From: Nocardia puris
GTDB taxonomy: Bacteria; Actinomycetota; Actinomycetes; Mycobacteriales; Mycobacteriaceae
DNA length: 64,000 nucleotides
Reading direction: 5' to 3'
NCBI RefSeq assembly: GCF_003315035.1
Contig: NZ_QNRE01000015.1
Coordinates: forward strand, 1-64,000
The first letter of the stretch is position 1, and the number at the start of each line of letters is the position of its first letter. Positions 25,358 to 33,164 of this stretch are shown in pieces. The notes beneath the pieces were generated by a model. That model was not told where the DNA came from. It saw only the letters and a program-made list of their open reading frames with translations, and made no database searches. A program made the translations under genes and the position numbers.

Positions 25358-26137
25358 ATGATGGTTCGTGTACCTGCGCCGATGCTGGCATCGCCGGGAA
25401 CTCTGCCTTCTGCATCTCCTATCTGGGCATTCGAGATGAAATGGGACGGGCAGCGGGCGATTGCGCGTTGCGACGAGACCGGTTGCCGGTTGTGGAGCCG
25501 GAATCTACGTGAGGCCACCGGCTCCTACCCCGATCTAGCTGCGGCTCTGGCTGAGACCACGGCGGACCTCGGTGACGGGCTGTTGCTCGACGGCGAGATC
25601 GTCGCCCCCGATCCCGATACCGGGGCGCCCTCGTTCGCACGTCTGCAGCGCCGCATGCACACGCGCCCCACACGGGCGCTGCTCGACGAGATCCGCGTCG
25701 AGTTCGTCGTTTTCGACCTTCTCGCTGTGGACGGGGTCTCCACGATGGATCAGCCCTACCTGGCGCGCCGGGCGCTCCTCGACCGGCTCGCCGTCGAGCG
25801 CGGCCGGGTCCGGGTGCCGCCGTTCTGGACCGATTTCGATCCTTCCCATCTGCTGGACGCCGCCGAGCAGGCCGGTCTCGAAGGGGTCGTCGCCAAGCGC
25901 ACCGATTCGGTATACCGGCCGGGTACGCGCACCCGGGCATGGATCAAGTCGCCGATTCGTCGTAGCGCGGAGGGGATCGTTGCCGCCTGGATCGAGGGCA
26001 CTGGCGCGCACTCCGGCACCGTCGGATCGCTGGTGCTCGCCGCATACGATGTTGGTAGTGAGGGATATCAGAACGTGCGGAATGGGCTGGTGTTCATCCG
26101 GTTTGGCCGCTTGCCCGGAACTTTGGCCGGGCGGTGA
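25358..26137 (+). CDS. ATP-dependent DNA ligase, C-terminally truncated
   Basis: 259 residues of the LigC/LigD ligase type. The adenylation motif FEMKWDGQRA holds the catalytic lysine; LLLDGEIVAPD, EFVVFDLLAVDG, LEGVVAKR and AWIKSP are the remaining adenylation motifs. The OB domain starts (AEGIVAAWIEGTG, VGSLVLAAYD) but is lost after about residue 230; the end (VFIRFGRLPGTLAGR) does not match the family, and about 60-80 residues are missing. It could still form the enzyme-AMP adduct but sealing is doubtful. ATG 25358 or 25361. A LexA box and -10 lie upstream. Confidence 0.8.
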   Translation: MMVRVPAPMLASPGTLPSASPIWAFEMKWDGQRAIARCDETGCRLWSRNLREATGSYPDLAAALAETTADLGDGLLLDGEIVAPDPDTGAPSFARLQRRMHTRPTRALLDEIRVEFVVFDLLAVDGVSTMDQPYLARRALLDRLAVERGRVRVPPFWTDFDPSHLLDAAEQAGLEGVVAKRTDSVYRPGTRTRAWIKSPIRRSAEGIVAAWIEGTGAHSGTVGSLVLAAYDVGSEGYQNVRNGLVFIRFGRLPGTLAGR

Positions 26138-26415
26138 GGGGAGGGCATCGATTTGAATCAGGACTGAGAGCAGGTCGGTGAAGCCCCGGTCATCGGTGAG
26201 TTGTGTGTTGCGGACGCGGAAGACGCCAATGGGTTCGAAGCGCCCGGGTCGCCGGTCGGTGTGATGCTGGGGGATTCGCCGTTGTGGGTGCCGTAGCACG
26301 TCGTGTGGGTGGTGGTGACCCGGTTGTCGTCGTCGGCGGACTGCCAGTAGATGTCGCCACTCAGGTCGAGGAACGCGGTACGAAGGCTGTTGTAGAGCTG
26401 TTGTGCACCCGCCAC
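26130..26415 (-). pseudogene. SnoaL-like ester-cyclase remnant
   Basis: One frame gives AQQLYNSLRTAFLDLSGDIY followed by WQSADDDNRVTTTHTTCYGTH, which matches the AFPDL...GTHTG part of SnoaL-like/ester-cyclase proteins. After about 26,270 the match continues in another frame (RRPGRFEPIGVFRVRN, then FTDLLSVLIQI). The first third of the family is absent. N-terminal truncation and a frameshift indicate a dead gene lying between the ligase and tetR genes. Confidence 0.6.
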
Positions 26416-26462
26416 TTCGGGCTCTTACAGGCGATCGAATCGGATGCTCACGGAGGTGCGGG

Positions 26463-27053
26463 TCAGTCGCTGGGCCAGTTGCGCAGTGCCTGGTCGGCGA
26501 CGATGTTCAGGTCGGCGCGCGTGGCGCCGCTGGCAGCCTGCACCGAGATACCTTGCGCGATCGCGGTGAGGTAGCGCGCCAGCGCATCGGGGTCGGCATC
26601 GGGGCGAAGGTCGCCGTCGTCGCGGGCGCGTGCCAATCGTGCGCGCAGTGCGGCGATTCCGGTGTTGCGTCGGTCGGTGAGCTCATCGCGCACCGATTCG
26701 TCGGCCGGGCCGCATGCCAGCGCGGATTGCACGAGCAGGCATCCGTGCGGGGAATCGGGTTCGGTGTATTTCTCGGCAGCGCCGTACAACAGGGCTTCGG
26801 CGACGCCGCGGGCGGTGGGCGCGTCGAGCGCGCGGGCGGTGAAGGCGCCCGGTCCTGTGAGGTAGCGGTCGACCGCGCGTCGGAACAGGTCTTCCTTGTT
26901 GCCGAACGCGGCGTACAGGCTGCGTCGGTTGATGTTCATCGCTTCGGTCAGCTCGGCTAGTGAGGTTCCTTCGTAGCCGTGGCGCCAGAATAGGCGCATC
27001 GCGACTTCGAGTGCGTCGTCGACGCCGAACGAGCGTGGTCTGCCGGGTGCCAC
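26463..27053 (-). CDS. TetR-family repressor
   Basis: 196 residues. The HTH occupies residues about 10-50 (DDALEVAMRLFWRHGYEGTS, LAELTEAMNINRRSLYAAFG, NKEDLF). The rest is a TetR_C effector domain with a PHGCLLVQSALACGP motif, typical of the YezE/AcrR group that controls neighbouring oxidoreductases. GTG 27053 follows GGGGAGGG by five bases. It is divergent from the SDR gene, and the palindrome at 27123-27134 between them is the likely operator. Likely ligand: an electrophile or aromatic compound, by analogy only. Confidence 0.92.
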   Translation of the reverse strand: MAPGRPRSFGVDDALEVAMRLFWRHGYEGTSLAELTEAMNINRRSLYAAFGNKEDLFRRAVDRYLTGPGAFTARALDAPTARGVAEALLYGAAEKYTEPDSPHGCLLVQSALACGPADESVRDELTDRRNTGIAALRARLARARDDGDLRPDADPDALARYLTAIAQGISVQAASGATRADLNIVADQALRNWPSD

Positions 27054-27122
27054 ATCGCCCTCCCCACATGGTTTTGGAATATCTCCGGCCGAGCGTTGGT
27101 TGTCCCGTCCACAACCAATAGT

Positions 27123-27134
27123 AACCGATCGGTT
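27123..27134. promoter_or_regulatory. TetR operator palindrome
   Basis: AACCGATCGGTT is a perfect 12-bp palindrome centred between the divergent tetR and SDR genes, 31 bases before the SDR start. Palindromes built on ACCGNNCGGT are common TetR-family operators. Confidence 0.6.
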
Positions 27135-27164
27135 CGTATTTATGGGCCGGTGAAGGAGCGGATA

Positions 27165-27920
27165 GTGGGCGTGCAGATGGCTTTCCCGTTGGTGGGTAGG
27201 ACGGCGCTGGTGACGGGCGGATCGCGTGGTATCGGCGCGGCGATCGTGGACCGGTTGGCCCGGGATGGGGCAAAAGTGGCGTTCACCTATTCCGCGTCCA
27301 AAGACGATGCGGCCGCGTTGGCCGAGCGGATTGTGGCTCGCGGTGGCTCGGCGCTGGCGATCCGCGCAGACAGCGGCGACGCCGTAGCTGTGCAGGAGGC
27401 GGTGGCGGCCACCGTCGCCGAGTGGGGTGGACTCGACATCCTGGTGAACAACGCCGGCGTTGCCCATGTGGCGCCGCTCGAGGAGTTCCCGCTCGAGGAG
27501 TTCGACCGGATGTTGGCGGTGAATGTTCGGGGCGTGTTCACCGCGATCAAAGCCGCAGCGCCACATCTGGGGTCGGGTGGTCGGATCATCACGATCGGCA
27601 GCATCAACGCCGACCGCGTACCGGTGCCCGGGATCGGGGTGTACTCGTTGACCAAGGCCGCCGTCGCGGGCCTCACACGGGGATTGGCGCGCGAGCTCGG
27701 GCCGCGCGGGATCACCGTGAACACGGTCCAGCCGGGCCCGACCGCCACCGACATGAACCCGGCGACAGGCGATTTCGCCGACGCGATGAAGTCGATGATG
27801 GCTCTCGGGCACTACGCCCAGCCCGCCGACATCGCCAGTGCGGTCGCCTACCTCGCGCGGCCGGAGGCACGGTTCGTCACCGGCATCAGCTGGGATGTCG
27901 ATGGCGGATTCGCCGTCTGA
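27165..27920 (+). CDS. SDR-family oxidoreductase
   Basis: 251 residues of the classical 3-oxoacyl-ACP-reductase-like short-chain dehydrogenases. Visible: cofactor loop TGGSRGIGAAI, LDILVNNAGVAH, the catalytic Ser in IGSINADR, YSLTK with catalytic Tyr and Lys, PGPTATDMNP and the terminal GISWDVDGGFAV. An Arg/Ser pattern after the second strand suggests NADP(H). GTG 27165 has AAGGAG six bases upstream. Likely repressed by the divergent TetR protein. The substrate is unknown. Confidence 0.95.
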   Translation: MGVQMAFPLVGRTALVTGGSRGIGAAIVDRLARDGAKVAFTYSASKDDAAALAERIVARGGSALAIRADSGDAVAVQEAVAATVAEWGGLDILVNNAGVAHVAPLEEFPLEEFDRMLAVNVRGVFTAIKAAAPHLGSGGRIITIGSINADRVPVPGIGVYSLTKAAVAGLTRGLARELGPRGITVNTVQPGPTATDMNPATGDFADAMKSMMALGHYAQPADIASAVAYLARPEARFVTGISWDVDGGFAV

Positions 27921-27932
27921 GATGGCGCGCAA

Positions 27933-27974
27933 CCACGGTCTCGGGTGCCGCGAAGGAGGCGCCCGAAACCGTGG
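27933..27974. terminator. Bidirectional terminator between convergent genes
   Basis: CCACGGTCTCGGGTGCC (27933-27949) pairs with GGCGCCCGAAACCGTGG (27958-27974) with 15 of 17 bases complementary and an eight-base loop. It sits between the SDR stop and the end of the convergent hydrolase gene. Confidence 0.85.
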
Positions 27975-27990
27975 CTGCTGTCAGGGTGTT

Positions 27991-28797
27991 TCAGCGAGAT
28001 GCGGCCTGTTCGATGACGGAGACGACCGCGTCGGGACGTGACACCAGCGAGGCGTGGGAGGCGGGAACCTCACTCACGTGCGCGCCGATGCGCTGGGCCA
28101 TGTGCCGCTGTGAGGCAGGCGGGATGACACGGTCGTGGCCGGACACCAGATACCAGCTCGGCACCGTCGACCAGGATGTCGGTCCGGACGGTTCCAGGTT
28201 CGCCGACAACGCGAGCGAGCGTTGGTGGGCGTTCATCGTGGCCGCGGTCGCGGCATCGACATCCTGGGCGAAGACCTCGTGGAAGGAACCGGGGTCGACG
28301 TAGCCGTCGAGGTTCTTGCCGGCGATCCCATCTGGGTCGTCGACCGGCGCGACCATCAGCACCGGCGGAAGCAGGCGGCTGCCGGGGAACCGGATCGGAT
28401 CCAGTGCCAGCTGGGCCGGTTCGCCCTGGGCCGGGGCGAACGCCGCGACGTAGACCAGCGCGGTCACGTCGGGGTCGGCGACGTTGGTGATGACGGCACC
28501 GCCGTAGGAGTGGCCGACGAGCACGATCGGACCGTCGATCGTTGCCAGGGTCTGCTCGATCGCGGCGGCGTCGTTGCCGGGTCCGCGCAGCGGATTGTCG
28601 GGCACCACGACCCGGTGGCCGTCGGCGCGCAATGCGGCGGCGACGCGGTCCCAGCTGGTGGTGTCGGCGAATGCGCCGTGCACCAGCACGATCGTGGGGT
28701 CGGGTTCGGCGGCCGCGGTGGTGGCCGGAGCCAGGACCGCAGCCGCGGTCAGGACGATCGCGACGGCGCCCGCCCGAGGTATATGAGTCTTCCTCAT
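27991..28797 (-). CDS. Secreted alpha/beta hydrolase
   Basis: 268 residues. A signal peptide is clear: basic start, hydrophobic GAVAIVLTAAAVLAPAT and an AAAEPD cleavage region near residue 30. The mature part is an alpha/beta hydrolase: oxyanion loop LVHGAFADTTSW, nucleophile elbow VGHSYGG, and a terminal SHASL histidine. The style matches EstC/salicylate-esterase-like hydrolases. It is exported and probably acts on a small ester or amide. The gene is the third of a minus-strand set of hydrolases downstream of a divergent AraC gene. Confidence 0.9.
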   Translation of the reverse strand: MRKTHIPRAGAVAIVLTAAAVLAPATTAAAEPDPTIVLVHGAFADTTSWDRVAAALRADGHRVVVPDNPLRGPGNDAAAIEQTLATIDGPIVLVGHSYGGAVITNVADPDVTALVYVAAFAPAQGEPAQLALDPIRFPGSRLLPPVLMVAPVDDPDGIAGKNLDGYVDPGSFHEVFAQDVDAATAATMNAHQRSLALSANLEPSGPTSWSTVPSWYLVSGHDRVIPPASQRHMAQRIGAHVSEVPASHASLVSRPDAVVSVIEQAASR

Positions 28798-28830
28798 CAG
28801 GATTCTCCTGTGGTTGTTCGAGCGGGGCGG

Positions 28831-29665
28831 TCAGGCGAGGAAGGCCAGCAGAGGCTTGTTGACTTCCTCGGCGTGGGTCCACAGCAACCCGTGTGGGGCG
28901 CCGTCGATTTCGACGTACTCGGCGGTGGGCAGGGCGGCGTGGAAGGCTCGTCCGGTCGCGTCGATCGGCAAGATGTTGTCGGCGGTGCCGTGGATGATGA
29001 GTGTGGGGACATCGATGTTGGGGATGTCGTGGCGGAAGTTGGTCGGCCAGGTCAGTGGCGCGGCTGCCGAGGCGTAGGCGCCGGAGCGGGCGGCGGTGTT
29101 CCAGGAGTTGCGTACCGCTTCCTCGGAGATACGGGTTCCGAGGTTGGTGTCGAGGTTGTAGAAGGTGGCGAAGAACTCGGTGAAGTAGGCGTAGCGGTCG
29201 CGCTTGACCTTCTCGGAGATCTCGGCGAAGAACTCATACGGCGCCACGCCGGTGGGGTTGTCTTCGCTGGCGATCAGCCAGGGTTCCAGAGAGGCGATGA
29301 ACGCGACCTTGCGCAGGCGCCCGCTGCCGTAGCGGCTGATGTAGCGGGCGATCTCGCCGGTGCCCCATCGAGAACCCGACCAGGCTCACATTCTCGAGGT
29401 GGAGGGTGTCGATGATCGTGGCGAGGTCATCGGCGAAAACGTCGTAGTCGTAGCCGGTGGTGGGCTGGCTGGACTCTCCGAACCCGCGGCGGTCGTAGGT
29501 GATGACCCGGTGACCTGCTTCGAGCAGGGCGGTCTGCTGCTTTTCCCACGAGCGGCCGTCGAGGGGGAAGCCGTGGATGAGCACGACCGGGTCGCCGTCG
29601 CCGTGGTCTTCGTAGTAGAGGTCGATGTTGGTGGTGTTCTCGGTGCCGACCGTGATGAATGACAT
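28831..29665 (-). pseudogene. Non-haem chloroperoxidase-like hydrolase, frameshifted
   Basis: Two frames together give a full alpha/beta hydrolase of the non-haem chloroperoxidase group. The first (from ATG 29665) holds VVLIHGFPLDGRSWEKQ, YDRRGFGESS and the elbow LVGFSMG. The second continues RKVAFIASLEPWLI, RNSWNTAARSGAYASAAAPL and LIIHGTADNILPIDATG with catalytic Asp, and DGAPHGLLWTHAEEV with catalytic His. One extra G just after the FSMG codons (about 29,355) breaks the frame. It could be a true mutation or a sequencing error. ATG follows GAGGA by eight bases. Confidence 0.85.
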
Positions 29666-29693
29666 GCGGAGTCCTCGTGAAAGGAGTGTGGGT

Positions 29694-30290
29694 TCAGTCG
29701 ATTTCGATGAAGTTGCGCGACGGCAGCGGCCCGCCGGGGAATTCGTGCAGCGCGCCACCGGTGGTCAGCGCGCCCAGGTCGACCCCCACGAACCCGATCA
29801 AGTCGATCAGTGCGAGGACCTTCTTCTTTGCGTCGTCGTGATCGCCGGAGACGAACAGCACCCGGCGGCCGCCGTCCAGTGGCGGCCCGGCCGCATACGT
29901 TGGTGGGGCGAGGTGGTTGAACGCTTTGACCAGCTGCGCACCGGGCGCGAGGTCGGCGACGACTTCGCTCGAGGTGCGCCCGCCGAGGTCGGCTTTGACG
30001 AATCGAGGTGCCTCGATCGGGTTGGTGCAGTCGACGAGCGTGCGTCCCGACCAATCCGGCACCGCACCGAGTGCGGCGGGGACCCGGCTCCACGGGACCG
30101 CGCAGAACACGACGTCTTGTTCGGCGGCCTGCTCCGGCGTGCCGGCGCGCATCCCGTAGCCGAGCCCGGACAGGCTGTCGGGACCGCGACTGTTGCTGAT
30201 GACGATGTCGCAGACACCGGTCGCGGCGAAGACTTGGGCGACCGAGTGCCCGATAGCGCCGGCGCCGATGAATCCCAGTGCCGCCTTCAC
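29694..30290 (-). CDS. F420-NADP-reductase-like dinucleotide-binding protein
   Basis: 198 residues resembling NADPH:F420 reductase and related NADP-binding proteins. The N-terminal Rossmann loop ALGFIGAGAIGHSVAQ is followed by an NSRGP segment that would contact the NADP phosphate, FCAVPWSRVPAAL, LVDCTNPIEAPRF, and the LVKAFNHLAP motif. The C-terminal part GFVGVDLGALTTGGALHEF closes the fold. GTG 30290 overlaps the upstream hydrolase stop (GTGA). Whether it uses F420 cannot be told from sequence. Confidence 0.82.
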   Translation of the reverse strand: MKAALGFIGAGAIGHSVAQVFAATGVCDIVISNSRGPDSLSGLGYGMRAGTPEQAAEQDVVFCAVPWSRVPAALGAVPDWSGRTLVDCTNPIEAPRFVKADLGGRTSSEVVADLAPGAQLVKAFNHLAPPTYAAGPPLDGGRRVLFVSGDHDDAKKKVLALIDLIGFVGVDLGALTTGGALHEFPGGPLPSRNFIEID

Positions 30291-31084
30291 CGGGGACCGA
30301 ATCCCTTGGCGTCGAGCCACTTCAACGCCAGGTCAGCAACATCGGTCCACCCGGAGTCGATGGTCAGCGAATGGCCACGGCCGTCGAACTGGTAGAACTC
30401 GGTGTCGGCACCGGAGTGCTCATACAGCTTGAACGTCGCCCGCGTGGACACGTCGGGCACGGTGTGGTCGGCGGTGCCGGACACGATCAGCAGCGGACCG
30501 CGCTCAGCGTTGTCGGTGTCGACCTTGGCTGGCGAATGCGGGGCGAAGTTGGCGAAACCTGCCTCGAACAGGGGCTTGCCCGGTGAAGGGATGCTCCATC
30601 GTTCCCACAACGCGTCGGATTCCTCCGGTGTGAGCGCGTTGCCGAAGCCGTAGCGGAACTGTTTCGCGGTAAGGGCCTTGGCCTTGTTCTTGTTCGCGGG
30701 GTTGCCCAGGACCGGAAACGCCGACTTCAGCTGAGCGAACGGCAGTGGTTTGACACCCTTGATCGGCGCGGGGTCGATTGCGATCGCACCGGCGATGCAA
30801 TCACGGCCGAGAAGTTTCTCGGCCAGCAAGCCTCCGAAGGAATGCCCGATGACCACCGGCGGGCTGTCGTAGCCGCGCAGCAGTTCGGTGAAGTGCTCGG
30901 TCAGCTCGTCGATCCCGAAGCCGGCCTGGGCCTCGGGGTTGGCGCGGGTGGCTTCGATGGTGTCGGCTTCTCCGGGCCAGGCTGGTGCGCTGGCTCGGTA
31001 GCCGCGGTCGGCGAAGTAGGAGATCCACGGACCCCAAGCGAGCTTGGATATCCACAGACCATGCAGGAAGACGATGTCGGTCAT
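30287..31084 (-). CDS. Alpha/beta hydrolase
   Basis: 265 residues, cytoplasmic. Oxyanion loop FLHGLWISKLAWGPW, nucleophile elbow VIGHSFGGLLAEKL, acid in SGTADHTVPD and histidine in DGRGHSLTI form a complete triad. This is the common 'lysophospholipase-like' group that often accompanies AraC regulators. ATG 31084 is the start; upstream residues are not protein-like. First gene of the minus-strand set that is divergent from araC, so the 31,085-31,275 region probably drives both. Confidence 0.9.
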   Translation of the reverse strand: MTDIVFLHGLWISKLAWGPWISYFADRGYRASAPAWPGEADTIEATRANPEAQAGFGIDELTEHFTELLRGYDSPPVVIGHSFGGLLAEKLLGRDCIAGAIAIDPAPIKGVKPLPFAQLKSAFPVLGNPANKNKAKALTAKQFRYGFGNALTPEESDALWERWSIPSPGKPLFEAGFANFAPHSPAKVDTDNAERGPLLIVSGTADHTVPDVSTRATFKLYEHSGADTEFYQFDGRGHSLTIDSGWTDVADLALKWLDAKGFGPR

Positions 31085-31147
31085 GATTCCTCGAATCAGC
31101 GCAGGCGAAAGGCGACGAGGGCAACGGTAGAGCCGCACAAAGGCCAG

Positions 31148-31193
31148 AACTTGACCGAGAGCGAACCCGCCGCAACAAACTTGACCGAGAGCG
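31148..31193 (+). promoter_or_regulatory. Direct repeat, probable AraC operator
   Basis: AACTTGACCGAGAGCG occurs at 31148-31163 and again exactly at 31178-31193, 30 bases apart (about three helical turns). It lies in the divergent promoter between a hydrolase gene and the AraC-type regulator, the usual arrangement for AraC binding sites. Confidence 0.62.
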
Positions 31194-31275
31194 CACGGGC
31201 TGGTTCCGCGACCACTGCGTGCGTGGTGGAGCGGGCATACAGTCGAGATGTCTCCGCAGGCGGAAGGAACTTGTC

Positions 31276-32193
31276 ATGGACATCGCCGATCCGTTCGGCA
31301 CCGAGCTGGTCGACTGCCTGCTGCGCCTGACCACCGACGCACCCCGAACCACCCAACCCCGCTACGACAAGTTCGACGACTTGTTCATGGCCGTGGACTC
31401 CTTAGGGGTGCCGTTCGAGGTCGACCGAACCTGGCGACACATCGCCGAGGATACGAAGGAGTCATTGATCTTCGGGTTTCTCGACCTCGGTCAGCAGCGG
31501 ATCATGCAGAACGGGCGCGAGGTGTTTCTCACCGCCGGCGACTTCGCGTTGCTGGACACCACTCGGCCCTACAGCATCGAAACACCCATGCACTTCGCGA
31601 CCCGCACCTTTCAGATCCCGAAACAGGCACTGGGCTTGGACGGGGTAGATATTTCGCATCTGACCGGCACCGCGATGCGGCAAAGTCACGCGTTGAGTGC
31701 GTTCCTGATCCCGTACCTGAACCGTCTCGCCGATGACACCCAGCCGCTGCATCACAAGACCCGCCTCAAGCTCGCCCACAACGTCACCGACATCCTCGCG
31801 ACTCTCATCGGGGAAACCCTCCATGAAATGCCGCTCGAGGACGCAGCCCGGCGCACTTTGGTGTTACGGGTCAAGACCTTCATCAACGCCCACCTCGACG
31901 ACGCGACCCTGTCACCGGTGACGATCGCCGCCGCACATCGGATCTCGGTGCGCTACCTGCACAAGATCTTCGCCGCAGAAGACACCACCGTCTCACGCTG
32001 GATCCTGCATGCCCGCCTCGAACGGTGCCGCGCGGTGCTCGCCGCCCACGACCGGCGCGAGGTCACCATCACCGACCTGTGCTACACGTGGGGCTTCGCC
32101 AGTCCCGCCCACTTCAGCCGCGCATTCCACAATGCGTACGGCATGCCACCGCGGGAGTGGCAACAACTGGCCCGAGCACGAAGGCGGCGATGA
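31276..32193 (+). CDS. AraC-family transcriptional regulator
   Basis: 305 residues of the AraC-binding-domain-like group. The N-terminal domain (FEVDRTWRHIAEDTKESLIF, FLDLGQQRIMQNGREVFLTA, GDFALLDTTRPYSIETP) is a cupin-like sensor. The C-terminal double HTH spans residues about 205-300 (INAHLDDATLSPVTIAAAHR, ISVRYLHKIFAAEDTTVSRW, TITDLCYTWGFASPAHFSRA). ATG 31276 follows GGAAGGA. It overlaps the next gene by four bases and probably activates it and the divergent hydrolases. Confidence 0.95.
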   Translation: MDIADPFGTELVDCLLRLTTDAPRTTQPRYDKFDDLFMAVDSLGVPFEVDRTWRHIAEDTKESLIFGFLDLGQQRIMQNGREVFLTAGDFALLDTTRPYSIETPMHFATRTFQIPKQALGLDGVDISHLTGTAMRQSHALSAFLIPYLNRLADDTQPLHHKTRLKLAHNVTDILATLIGETLHEMPLEDAARRTLVLRVKTFINAHLDDATLSPVTIAAAHRISVRYLHKIFAAEDTTVSRWILHARLERCRAVLAAHDRREVTITDLCYTWGFASPAHFSRAFHNAYGMPPREWQQLARARRRR

Positions 32194-33164
32194 ACACCGG
32201 AGCGAACCCCCACGGACTGGCGCTCGAACCCGAGGCGCAGGCATTCACCGAGGCCAGCGAGGTGATCCCATACCTCTACACGGTGCCACCCGAGGCCAAA
32301 CGCAAAATGCTCGACGAACTCCAGGCCCGTCCTACCCCACGCCCGGACGCCGACGACCAGTGGTACCTCGTCGACGACCGTCCCGACGCGCATCCGGCCG
32401 TGCCGGTACGGATCGTGCGGCCCCGCAACATCACCGGGACACTGCCGGTCCTGCTGTTCATCCATGGCGCGGGCTGGGTCATGGGCAACGCCGCCACCCA
32501 TGACCGCCTCGTGCGCGAACTCGCCCACGGCGCCCGCGTCGCTGTCGCCTTCCCCGAATACACCCTCTCCCCGGAAGCCCGATACCCCACAGCCCTGGAA
32601 CAGTGCTGGACGGTGGCAACCTGGCTGACAAAGGAGGGCCCCGGCCTCGACCTCGACCCGACCCGGATGGGTGTGGCCGGTGATCAGATGGGCGGCACGA
32701 TCGCAGCCGCGCTCACCCTGCTCGCCAGCCGCCGCGGCGGCGTGGAATTCCTGCACCAAACGTTGCTGTACCCGGCGACCGCCGCCGGGTTCGACACCGA
32801 GAGCTACCAGGTCTTCGCTACCGGCTACGCTCTGCGAGCCGAGGGCTACCGCGACTTCTGGAATCAGTACTGCCCGGACGAGGCCGCGCGCCTGGAACCC
32901 ACCGCGGCGCCACTGCAGGCCGGCCTGGATGAACTCGCCGCTCTCCCGCCAGCACTGGTGATCACCGCCGAAGCCGACTGCCTGCGCGACGAAGGCGAGG
33001 CCTACGCCAGCGCACTGCGCCGGGCTGGCGTACCAGCATTGGCGACCCGCTACTCCGGTGTCACGAACGCCTTCATGATGCTCGACGTCATGCGTGGCAC
33101 GCTCGCTGCGGACGCGGCCATCACGCAGGCAGCACACGCTATCGGTGCGAACCTTCACTCGTGA
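32190..33164 (+). CDS. HSL-family esterase homologue without catalytic Ser and His
   Basis: 324 residues aligning along the whole hormone-sensitive-lipase family. The oxyanion motif LFIHGAGW and FPEYTLSPEARYP are normal. The nucleophile motif GDSAGG reads GDQMGG, so serine is replaced by glutamine, and the catalytic HGF segment reads TNAFMM, so histidine is replaced by asparagine. The acid (EADCLRDEGE) is kept. It is therefore probably not an esterase; a binding or regulatory role is possible. It is translationally coupled to araC (ATGA) and ends 26 bases inside the convergent recombinase gene. Confidence 0.85.
   Translation: MNTGANPHGLALEPEAQAFTEASEVIPYLYTVPPEAKRKMLDELQARPTPRPDADDQWYLVDDRPDAHPAVPVRIVRPRNITGTLPVLLFIHGAGWVMGNAATHDRLVRELAHGARVAVAFPEYTLSPEARYPTALEQCWTVATWLTKEGPGLDLDPTRMGVAGDQMGGTIAAALTLLASRRGGVEFLHQTLLYPATAAGFDTESYQVFATGYALRAEGYRDFWNQYCPDEAARLEPTAAPLQAGLDELAALPPALVITAEADCLRDEGEAYASALRRAGVPALATRYSGVTNAFMMLDVMRGTLAADAAITQAAHAIGANLHS

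Noticed and set aside
24232..25518. 428-codon minus-strand frame across imuA', the gap and the ligase
   Set aside because: Low-complexity Arg-rich translation over three better-supported genes and their LexA boxes.
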